Part shown: piece by piece, positions 6,737-13,340 of the stretch | Layout of the letters: each line of letters begins with the position of its first letter | Numbering within the stretch: the stretch's first letter is position 1 | Origin: Candidatus Sigynarchaeota archaeon | Lineage (GTDB): Archaea; Asgardarchaeota; Lokiarchaeia; Sigynarchaeales; Sigynarchaeaceae | DNA length: 13,809 bases | NCBI GenBank assembly: GCA_030587525.1 | Contig: JAUQYW010000358.1 | Location: 1-13,809 of the forward strand | Direction: 5' to 3' | The notes under the pieces: model-generated | Databases searched by the model: none | Told to the model about the DNA's origin: nothing | Seen by the model: only the letters and a program-made list of their open reading frames with translations | Position numbers and translations under genes: made by a program

Positions 6737-7432
6737 TTAGTGGAAAACAACTTGGATGCCGGTTAGCTCCACGTTGATGATCGCATACTTGCCGTGCCTT
6801 GCCTCGCCCGCGTTCACGCATGTCGTTTTCCCGATATGTTCCAGGCCCGGCGACTCGTGGATGTGGCCACAGACCGCCAAGTCCGGCTGATAGGTTTCGA
6901 TCACCCGCCTGATCGATTCAGAACCGACATGTGTTTTCATGTAAGTGAAATCGAGCGCGGTGTTGAGCGGTGCGTCGTGCACGAGCAAGATCGTGAACAC
7001 GGCTCTGTCCTTGCGATCCTCCGTGGTTTTTTCAAAAAGGTGAGAGATCGAGGTGAGGATCTCGTCTTCGTGGAAGGCGAAGTTGTTGTACAAGCCAAGC
7101 GTTGCCCCGCCGAACCCGATCACGAGCAATCTTTTGGGAAACCCTTCGATCTCGGTTATAATGCTGCGATTGTGGAGCAGCGTGAAGTTTTGAGGGATCC
7201 ACGGGTGGTTTTCCGCGACGGCCGGGTAATCGTGGTTCCCGGGGATGTACAGCACGGGCTTCGGGGGTTGCAAGAGTTTTCCGAGCTCCACGAAGCATCG
7301 CTGGATGGTATTTTCGTGCCTCGCCCCCAGTGTCACATCGCCCGCAACCAGCACGAGACTCGTTTTAGAAATGATGTCTTGCTGGATTTCGGGTATTTTC
7401 CCGCCAAGATCCGAGAGCAAGAGCAGCTTCAT
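6737..7432 (-). CDS. Calcineurin-like metallophosphoesterase
   Basis: This 231-residue protein carries the metallophosphoesterase motif series: SDLGG (D8), AGDVT (D32), PGNHD (65-68), VHDAP (H152) and CGHIHES (189-193), with the late NAG at about 207-209. The family hydrolyses phosphomono- or diesters using two metal ions. The first motif is normally DxH. Here the His position is Gly (D8-L-G10), which removes one metal ligand, so activity could be altered. The length fits the compact YfcE/Icc-like group. The start is ATG at 7432, preceded on the minus strand by GGGGGT about ten bases upstream and a TATA-like TTATTAAAC near 7459-7467. It is convergent with thioredoxin and divergent from the LRR gene at 7583. 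The substrate is unknown. Confidence 0.85.
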   Translation of the reverse strand: MKLLLLSDLGGKIPEIQQDIISKTSLVLVAGDVTLGARHENTIQRCFVELGKLLQPPKPVLYIPGNHDYPAVAENHPWIPQNFTLLHNRSIITEIEGFPKRLLVIGFGGATLGLYNNFAFHEDEILTSISHLFEKTTEDRKDRAVFTILLVHDAPLNTALDFTYMKTHVGSESIRRVIETYQPDLAVCGHIHESPGLEHIGKTTCVNAGEARHGKYAIINVELTGIQVVFH

Positions 7433-7582
7433 GGATTTAAACCCCCGATCGACGAAACGTGTTTAATAACTATAACAAGATGATTGACAACATTATATTA
7501 ACCAAATCACGCGCTGGAACATCTTGGATAGATATAACGTGTCGTTCAACAGCCAAGTTAAATCTCGTGGGGAGCACGTACC
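7433..7582. promoter_or_regulatory. Divergent promoter region between phosphoesterase and LRR genes
   Basis: This A/T-rich 150-nt gap holds TATA-like boxes for both directions. For the minus gene, GTTATTAAAC lies near 7459-7468. For the plus gene, TTATATTAAC (near 7493-7502) and TAGATATAAC (near 7529-7538) are candidates. Assignment is by composition and distance only. Confidence 0.35.
7567..7574 (+). promoter_or_regulatory. Strong SD fixing a TTG start
   Basis: GTGGGGAG ends 8 nt before the TTG at 7583. No in-frame ATG with a comparable site precedes the conserved N-terminal region, so the gene most likely starts at TTG. Confidence 0.65.
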
Positions 7583-9283
7583 TTGAACGAGTTTCAGATA
7601 AACGAGTACATCGTTCTCAAGCTTGAGAACGAGCAAGCTGTTATTTACGTTAATGGTGAGCGTTTTAACCAGTGCAAGTTTCTACTATTCAGCGTGGATC
7701 TCAAAGAATCGGAAAAATATGACGAGATTGGATCCATTGACGAGGCTGCAGAGAAGCTGGACAGATCAATGGAGCATCGTGGCGAGGAGCGGCTGATCTC
7801 GGTCGAGGAGGAATTTTGGGGCCATTGTTCCAACCTCCAAGCATGGGCCGAGCACGATTACGACACGCGGCTATTGCACAGCAATTTAGCTTTCCCTTTG
7901 CTGAAGAAGCTAACGGAATCAGGCGATCCAAAGGCACAGCGCGTGTTCAAGGAAGAGATCATGGCACGAATACGAAGCGGTTTTTTCAACACCATCGCCT
8001 ATCTCGTGTCGAATGGATACGCGGATTACCTCAATCCGCTCGATCTCTCCCACTTGCTTGGCGACTTCCTGGAATCCTCCAAAGAGGATACGAAATTGAC
8101 GCAAATCGCTGCCACGGGGCTGTTTGACCGGCTTAATGAGCAAGAATTTATCCTGATGCTGGAGCATTGTTCTGAACACGTCCTCCTCCTTAAGGATATG
8201 CAAGGCGAGAATTGGATGGCAAAATCCAGGCGTGTTTCCTTTCTTTCAGAAGACGGGACTTTGGATCTATCCTACTCGGACCTGGAAGACTTGTCGCAAA
8301 TTAAAGGGCTCGAGACGATCAAGGGCCTAAAAATCCTCAAATTGGGAGGCAATAAGCTAGATCAAAATAAAAACAATATTCCCGTCCTCAAAAATGTTTC
8401 AAAATTAGATCTGTCAGCAAATCAATTGGAAGCTTTGCCAGAATGGGTTGGAAATTTCGTCAATCTCGAGGAATTGGACTTATCGGACAATCATCTCTGT
8501 GAACTTCCTGGCTTTGTGAAAAATTTCCGACTCTTGAGAGATCTCGTATTAAAATCCAACGAATTCACGTCCATTCCCCAGGTTCTCATGGATCTTCCCT
8601 GCCTCGATCGGTTGTTTTTGTCGCACAATAAAATCGATATTTTTCCAGAACTGCCGAAATCCAATCGCGGCTTTCCCTCGCTGCAGAGTCTCTTGTTAAG
8701 GAAAAACTTGTTCTCTATGTATCCCGATTCCATTTCCCGTATAAGGCATTTGAAACACGCGGATTTACGGGACAACAAGCTCGGTGTAGCGACGATCGAG
8801 AGCATGGAAAAAGATCTCCAGGATCAAATAGCCCGATTTACTCGACTCATGCAAGCATTCTTCGATTCCGATACGATCCACCAGAAGATTTCAAGCCATG
8901 CCCAACTCGTGGAAAGCACTCTGGAAAAAATGATGGGTGAGGAACGGTTCACGATAAACTACTGCGATCTCTGCTTGCTCCTGGGAAAGCAAATATTCAC
9001 CCGCGATCGAAAGAAAAATGCTCAGTCTCAAGAACAGCAGTCACCCCCCTCTCTGGAACGGGCTAGAAAATTGGTTAATCTCGCAAGAGAATCATTCGAC
9101 AAGATTCATGAAGAGATATTTAGCAAAAAACAATCCAATTACTATGAACACTTCAGGATTTCCATCTTGTACTTGAAAAAAATAATGGACTTGTACGAAC
9201 GCGGCAAGATAAGCCACCTCGTTTTTTTCCGGCGGTATGCAATGGTGATATTGCAGGCCTACTTGATCGAATATTCTCGATAG
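7583..9283 (+). CDS. Asgard-type LRR protein with conserved N-terminal domain
   Basis: This 566-residue protein has three regions. Residues 1-215 form a mixed then helical domain with the signature EEFWGHCSNLQAW (about 75-87) and RLLHSNLAFPLLKKLTE (about 96-112). I recall this as typical of LRR proteins in Loki-type Asgard genomes. Residues about 222-400 are LRRs of the ribosome-assembly/Ras-suppressor-like kind (LxxLxLSxNxLxxLPxxxxxL). Residues 400-566 are a charged helical region without a known motif. No signal peptide or membrane segment is seen. The likely role is protein binding in the cytosol. The start is TTG at 7583, set by GTGGGGAG at 7567-7574. It differs from the SDS22-like protein at 1121 in repeat type, so it is not a recent duplicate. 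Confidence 0.88.
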   Translation: MNEFQINEYIVLKLENEQAVIYVNGERFNQCKFLLFSVDLKESEKYDEIGSIDEAAEKLDRSMEHRGEERLISVEEEFWGHCSNLQAWAEHDYDTRLLHSNLAFPLLKKLTESGDPKAQRVFKEEIMARIRSGFFNTIAYLVSNGYADYLNPLDLSHLLGDFLESSKEDTKLTQIAATGLFDRLNEQEFILMLEHCSEHVLLLKDMQGENWMAKSRRVSFLSEDGTLDLSYSDLEDLSQIKGLETIKGLKILKLGGNKLDQNKNNIPVLKNVSKLDLSANQLEALPEWVGNFVNLEELDLSDNHLCELPGFVKNFRLLRDLVLKSNEFTSIPQVLMDLPCLDRLFLSHNKIDIFPELPKSNRGFPSLQSLLLRKNLFSMYPDSISRIRHLKHADLRDNKLGVATIESMEKDLQDQIARFTRLMQAFFDSDTIHQKISSHAQLVESTLEKMMGEERFTINYCDLCLLLGKQIFTRDRKKNAQSQEQQSPPSLERARKLVNLARESFDKIHEEIFSKKQSNYYEHFRISILYLKKIMDLYERGKISHLVFFRRYAMVILQAYLIEYSR

Positions 9284-9366
9284 CACTGGCTCTTCCGGAT
9301 TGTTTGAGTAGGACGGGTCCCACCTACTCCTTATCACCACCGCAGAAGGATTCTGGTGTCTCGCGA

Positions 9367-10644
9367 ATGACTTATCCAACAACCGATGCTATGGTCGATG
9401 CGTGCTATGCCTATTTGAAGTCGCATGAATGCACTGGTGAAAAATGGGGTAAGAAATTTCACTTCTACTACCCTGCAAATACAAAATACGGCCATCATCA
9501 GTGGCTCTGGGACAGTGCGTTCCATATGATCACGTGGTCATACAAAGACGTGGACAACGCCATCGCCGATTTGCGGACCATGCTCCAGTTCCAGCAGCCG
9601 AATGGTTTCATCCCGGAAATGATTTTTTGGGGATCCGAAGAGGGCAAGGTGAAGAACTTTCTCGCCAAGATGGTCGACAAGGTGCTCGGTTATTCCCACG
9701 AGGAGTTTACCGATCTCACGCAAATGCCGATGTTACCCTACTCGGTAAGGGCCATTTGGAATGCGACGAAGGACACCGAGTTGCTCCAGGAATTCGTGCC
9801 GAAGATCGTGGCCTATTTCGATTGGTGGGAGAATACCCGGGATCCAGATGGCGACGGCCTCGTGAGCATCATCCATCCGTGGGAGTCTGGCCTCGATGCA
9901 TCGCCGCTCTATGATCCGGTGCTACGTATCAGCGATAAAAACCAGGGGAAGTTCTGGAAGCATTATCCGAAATTTCTCTTGCTGAAAAAAGCATATCGAA
10001 AAGCACACTGGAACACGGCCAAGATTCTCGCTCTCGAAAAGTTCAACGTCGAGGATATCGGCGTGTGCAGCGTGTATGCTGATGGCTGGGGCGTTCTCGC
10101 CAAGCTTGCCGGGGAATTCGACCAGTTTCTGGCGGCTCGGTGCCGTGACAAGCAATCGTTTTACGAGAAAGCCATCATCTACAAATGCTGGAATCCCCGG
10201 CTCAACCGTTTCATATCATTCTTCCACCAGGACGGCGAGGAACGCATCTCGTACGCGGAAACGGCGCAATCCTTGTTCCCCCTCATGTTTGATTCCCTTC
10301 CGAAGGAAATCTTGGAAAGCCTTGTTGCACACTTGACAAATCCGGAGAAGTTCTGGCTTCCCTATCCAATTCCCTCCGTGGCAAAATCCGAACCTTCTTT
10401 CAATCCCAACAGGAACCGGCTACTCTGGCGAGGAACCACGTGGTGTCCACCTAATTTTTTCGTGATGGAAGGCCTGCTCAAGCACGATAAAAAGGATATC
10501 GCAAAGCAATTGCTCGATCGATGGATCGACATGTATTTGAAAAACGGGATCTGGGAATATTACAATCCATTGACCGGCGAAGGTTTAGGCGAGGAAGGTA
10601 TCGGCATGTCGACCGTGATCGTGGATATGATAAAACGAGTATAA
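9367..10644 (+). CDS. GH63/GH37-like glycoside hydrolase
   Basis: This 425-residue protein looks like an (alpha/alpha)6-barrel sugar hydrolase of the GH63/trehalase type. Signatures, numbered from ATG 9367, are HHQWLWDSAFH (43-53), HPWESGLDASP (170-180, with candidate acid D177), NRLLWRGTTW (350-359) and EYYNPLTGEGLG (397-408, with candidate base E397). Related enzymes release glucose or mannose from oligosaccharides, glucosylglycerate or mannosylglycerate. The exact substrate cannot be read from sequence. It lacks the N-terminal beta domain of eukaryotic processing glucosidase and has no signal peptide, so it is probably cytosolic. The frame is open upstream to a TTG at 9304, but ATG 9367 is preferred because GGTG at 9355-9358 precedes it and similarity begins there. 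It is convergent with the winged-helix gene, 18 nt apart. Confidence 0.85.
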   Translation: MTYPTTDAMVDACYAYLKSHECTGEKWGKKFHFYYPANTKYGHHQWLWDSAFHMITWSYKDVDNAIADLRTMLQFQQPNGFIPEMIFWGSEEGKVKNFLAKMVDKVLGYSHEEFTDLTQMPMLPYSVRAIWNATKDTELLQEFVPKIVAYFDWWENTRDPDGDGLVSIIHPWESGLDASPLYDPVLRISDKNQGKFWKHYPKFLLLKKAYRKAHWNTAKILALEKFNVEDIGVCSVYADGWGVLAKLAGEFDQFLAARCRDKQSFYEKAIIYKCWNPRLNRFISFFHQDGEERISYAETAQSLFPLMFDSLPKEILESLVAHLTNPEKFWLPYPIPSVAKSEPSFNPNRNRLLWRGTTWCPPNFFVMEGLLKHDKKDIAKQLLDRWIDMYLKNGIWEYYNPLTGEGLGEEGIGMSTVIVDMIKRV

Positions 10645-10662
10645 GTAATAATCGATATTTCG

Positions 10663-10902
10663 CTATTTTTCAAGGTAATCGACGACCTGGCCTTCACGAG
10701 TAATACGGGCCTTCACTATCTTGCCGGACGCATCGCGCGTGAGCTCGATGCAACTTGCCTTGAGCAAGAAGTCGAGGTGATATTTCAACGCTTGGTCATC
10801 GGTGATCAAGCCCTCCTTCTTGAGTTGATCCAGCATAGATTCGACGCCATGAGGTGTTTTCGACAAAAGCTCCAGGATGCGACGTCTCACGGGATGGTTC
10901 AC
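10663..10902 (-). CDS. Winged-helix DNA-binding protein, probably 5'-truncated
   Basis: This is a 79-residue ArsR-like winged-helix domain. NHPVRRRILELLSKTPHGV forms the first helix and turn, the recognition helix is within DDQALKYHLDFLLKAS, and the wing is IELTRDASGKIVKARIT. It would bind DNA as a regulator. The GTG at 10902 is the only available start. The frame stays open upstream to about 10926 and reads ATISKAVNHP, the expected beginning of helix 1 in this family, before reaching sequence shared with the tnpB remnant. This suggests the nuclease element lies at or inside the 5' end of the original gene. It may still be translated from GTG, or be inactive. It lies 52 nt downstream of the nuclease stop and could be co-transcribed with it. 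Confidence 0.7.
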   Translation of the reverse strand: MNHPVRRRILELLSKTPHGVESMLDQLKKEGLITDDQALKYHLDFLLKASCIELTRDASGKIVKARITREGQVVDYLEK

Positions 10903-10928
10903 GGCTTTAGATATCGTGGCCGAGCTTC

Positions 10929-11045
10929 ACCGTTATTTCAAACCTTAGACAAGATTAGACATCTTCGCGGATCTTGTCCAGATTAGGGCTTGTCGAAACA
11001 TGACAAGCAAAGGGGCGATAACGGGCGCCCTCCCCTTTGGCATAT
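10929..11045 (-). ncRNA. Predicted omegaRNA at the 3' end of the TnpB-like gene
   Basis: On the minus strand, three hairpins lie in order. Hairpin 1 (11038-11010) has AAAG/CTTT and GGGCG/CGCCC arms around the loop CCCGTTAT. Hairpin 2 is GCTTGTC (11008-11002) with GACAAGC (10994-10988). Hairpin 3 is GACAAGAT (10978-10971) with ATCTTGTC (10955-10948). CCGTTAT in loop 1 (11024-11018) is exactly complementary to ATAACGG (10936-10930), 81 nt further on, giving a 7-bp pseudoknot. The region overlaps the end of the nuclease gene, as omegaRNAs of TnpB do. The guide would start near 10929 (GAAGCTCGGCCACGATATC). The same loop and partner recur at 3121-3127 and 3207-3213. The 5' boundary is not determined. 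Confidence 0.6.
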
Positions 11046-13282
11046 AGCCGAGAGGATTTTGGCGCAAGCCGCACGTTGCGCGCGCCATTCAAATCGCTGT
11101 CTATCATTAGTTCACAATCCGGATCCGTGCACGAGAAGGTTTTTCCATTCCGGACGCCGACAGCATTGCACGCGCTGCATCGCTTCGATGTCCCTCGCGC
11201 ATCGACGAGTTCCACGGCGATGCCAGCGAGGCGGGCGAGCAATATTGCCCGCTCCTGGACCTGCGAGAAAAACCAGTGAACCTGCCACGTCGCCAGCCAC
11301 GGACCTGAAACACGCTTGTCCGAATGGCTCGACCACGACAGGTCCTCGAACCGCAACAACCCGACCCCGTGGTGCTTGCACGCGGCAACGATGCGCGTCG
11401 CCACCTGGCGGGTCATCTCATCGTGCACGTGCTGGATCTTCCGCCAGCAGCGCTGCCACTCGCGGCGTGCCACGAAATATCGCCACGCTTGCTTGAATCT
11501 CCCGCGATATCGCCGCCGTAACAATGCTTTCTGCCGCTGCAATGCCCGAGCACGAGCTTGGAGGGCGACCAGCTTCCGCTTCACGTTCAGAACCGGAGAT
11601 GCCGCCCCCGCGAACCACGCGTCCTTCTTGCCGGCGAGTTGCGGCTGGTCGATGCAATACCGGGCGATCTCGGGGCAATCCTTGTCAACGGGCTCCCACG
11701 AGCCATCGGCGGCTGCCGTTCGCTTGCATGCACCGACCGATAGCCATGCCAGGTGCTTGAGCCCGAGGTCCACGCCCGCGACGATGACGTGCTTGGTTTT
11801 GCTCTTTTCACTTCCCTCCTTGCTGCCAGGGAAACGGCCGGGCGTGCATTTTCTCTGGAAGGGCAGGTGGAGCAGGAGTCCGCCGCCGGGCTTGCGCGTG
11901 ATGGTGCCGCGCGCTGGCAGGAAACCCCACGCGAGCATTTCGTCGATGCGGTCGAGCCCGCGCAGCGAGAACGTGCGGATCACGCCCTTCTCGAGCGAGA
12001 ACTGTACGGTTGCCGATACAGCACTCCCGGTCTTGCCACCAACCTTGTATTCGAGCCGATACACTTGCCCATCATCGATGGCGAGCGGGATGGCTTGCTT
12101 CTTGCAGCGTGGTAGCAACACGTGCCGTTCTGGATTCGACACCATGCCCTTTAACAACATCTCCGCGTCCGGGCCGAGAATCAACCACAATGCCGCGCCA
12201 ACGCGATTCCGAGCACTTATTAACGCCCGCTCACGTGCCACTCGTGCTGGATCGGGTGTCGTCGTTCCGGGGATGTCGATGCGCGGGGGCTGGCGAACCG
12301 AGAACATGGCAGCGATCGCCTCGTCCACGGTCATGGTCGCAAGCACGGCTTTAACAGCACCACCCGCTATAATCGCCATGTCCAGGCTGCGGTTACGCGA
12401 TTCTAACTCCGGCATCACGACTTTCCGCCACGACCGGCGTGCTTGCTGCCAGGTACCCAAGCCCTTGCCATGCAGGATCCCGTCAACGAGCGCGTCGAGC
12501 CGGTGCTTGCCCGCCGGATTCCCGCGACCACGAGCACGATCCTTCACGCGGCGCGTGAGCTGCACGGACATCGTTCGAATGATCTCGGACGGTAAATCGT
12601 TCAACCCGTCTTGCAGCTCGCTGGTGATGGCATCGATGATTTTATCTTGCGCATTGGCAATGGTCTTGATGCCGGAGGCAATTTCGCAGCAATAAGTCGT
12701 TCGCAGTGCCGATTCGAGCAAATGCCGCGCGTGGCGTGCAATGTTGGAAAGATAGACGGTCGACAAGCAACCGCACGGCAATCCCTTTCCCTTCAAACCT
12801 TCTCTGGTGCTATCCACGAGTTCGTTGCTTGGAAACGTTCGTTCACGAATTTGAACCAATGGTATGCCTTGAATGGCGCTCGCGATAGCCGGGATGATCG
12901 TGCATCGCCGCCGATATTCTTGCAAGGCATAAAACGCGATTTGCGACGCGCATCGCCAAGCGCGTTCCCTGAGACGTGTCGCTTCCAATGCCGGGTCCAA
13001 CCACGGAGCTTCCCTCGCGGCAGCATAGAATCGCTTCACCGCCACGACCGTCGTTCCTTCCAGCATCGCGGGGTCGAGTGTCCCCCCCGCCTTGATGAAG
13101 GCGTTGGCAGCAACCACCACGCGATCGAGCAATGCCGGCTCGACGATGTCAGCCCGCGATGCGGGCACCATGCCAAATGTCCGGGTGAGCGTGATGGTTT
13201 CGGTCGCCACGTGTTCCACGTCCAGGCGCGCACCCACGTTGTTCGTGGGCCGATGCGCGTCGTCACCAATGTACCGGACCAA
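10955..13282 (-). CDS. Large TnpB/Cas12-like RNA-guided RuvC nuclease
   Basis: This 775-residue protein has a split RuvC core: RuvC-I VAGVDLGLKHLAW (D505), RuvC-II GLLRFEDLSW (E646) and RuvC-III IDSDLNGARN (D730). A zinc knuckle with C702, C705, C718 and C723 sits between II and III, and a basic helical segment (about 565-635) between I and II. This is the TnpB/Cas12 nuclease layout, in which a guide RNA directs DNA cleavage. A beta-rich stretch at about 395-480 before RuvC-I looks like the second half of the wedge domain, and TETITLTRTF at about 27-36 the first strand. A large helical region (about 45-390) would be an expanded REC lobe. TnpB is usually about 400 residues with RuvC-I near 190, so this is a long variant. 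The frame starts at TTG 13282 after an in-frame stop. A downstream GTG is possible. No tnpA, serine recombinase, cas gene or array is visible. The gene is GC-richer than its neighbours. Confidence 0.85.
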   Translation of the reverse strand: MVRYIGDDAHRPTNNVGARLDVEHVATETITLTRTFGMVPASRADIVEPALLDRVVVAANAFIKAGGTLDPAMLEGTTVVAVKRFYAAAREAPWLDPALEATRLRERAWRCASQIAFYALQEYRRRCTIIPAIASAIQGIPLVQIRERTFPSNELVDSTREGLKGKGLPCGCLSTVYLSNIARHARHLLESALRTTYCCEIASGIKTIANAQDKIIDAITSELQDGLNDLPSEIIRTMSVQLTRRVKDRARGRGNPAGKHRLDALVDGILHGKGLGTWQQARRSWRKVVMPELESRNRSLDMAIIAGGAVKAVLATMTVDEAIAAMFSVRQPPRIDIPGTTTPDPARVARERALISARNRVGAALWLILGPDAEMLLKGMVSNPERHVLLPRCKKQAIPLAIDDGQVYRLEYKVGGKTGSAVSATVQFSLEKGVIRTFSLRGLDRIDEMLAWGFLPARGTITRKPGGGLLLHLPFQRKCTPGRFPGSKEGSEKSKTKHVIVAGVDLGLKHLAWLSVGACKRTAAADGSWEPVDKDCPEIARYCIDQPQLAGKKDAWFAGAASPVLNVKRKLVALQARARALQRQKALLRRRYRGRFKQAWRYFVARREWQRCWRKIQHVHDEMTRQVATRIVAACKHHGVGLLRFEDLSWSSHSDKRVSGPWLATWQVHWFFSQVQERAILLARLAGIAVELVDARGTSKRCSACNAVGVRNGKTFSCTDPDCELMIDSDLNGARNVRLAPKSSRLYAKGEGARYRPFACHVSTSPNLDKIREDV

Positions 13283-13299
13283 TGCTTAAAAACTAACAT

Positions 13300-13322
13300 A
13301 AAAAATGCGATACGCAAATCGC
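13300..13322 (-). terminator. Hairpin plus T-run between PD-(D/E)XK and nuclease genes
   Basis: On the minus strand, GCGAT (13322-13318) pairs with ATCGC (13311-13307) around TTGCGT, followed by A and six T (13305-13300). It lies 18 nt after the stop of the upstream gene and ahead of the nuclease start. It probably terminates the upstream transcript. It could also belong to the left end of the nuclease element. Confidence 0.45.
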
Positions 13323-13340
13323 TTTCTGAACTTTCCTGTA

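Noticed and set aside
6794..7483. Plus-strand open frame of 229 codons
   Set aside because: It is antisense to the metallophosphoesterase, whose motif series is complete. The plus frame has none.
11316..12695. Plus-strand open frame of 459 codons
   Set aside because: It is antisense to the nuclease gene, whose RuvC and zinc motifs prove the minus frame. The plus frame is a GC-rich shadow rich in Arg, Ser and Cys.
10929..13340. Complete IS605 or IS607 transposon
   Set aside because: No tyrosine or serine transposase is encoded beside the nuclease, and the left end cannot be located from one copy. Only the right end is supported.
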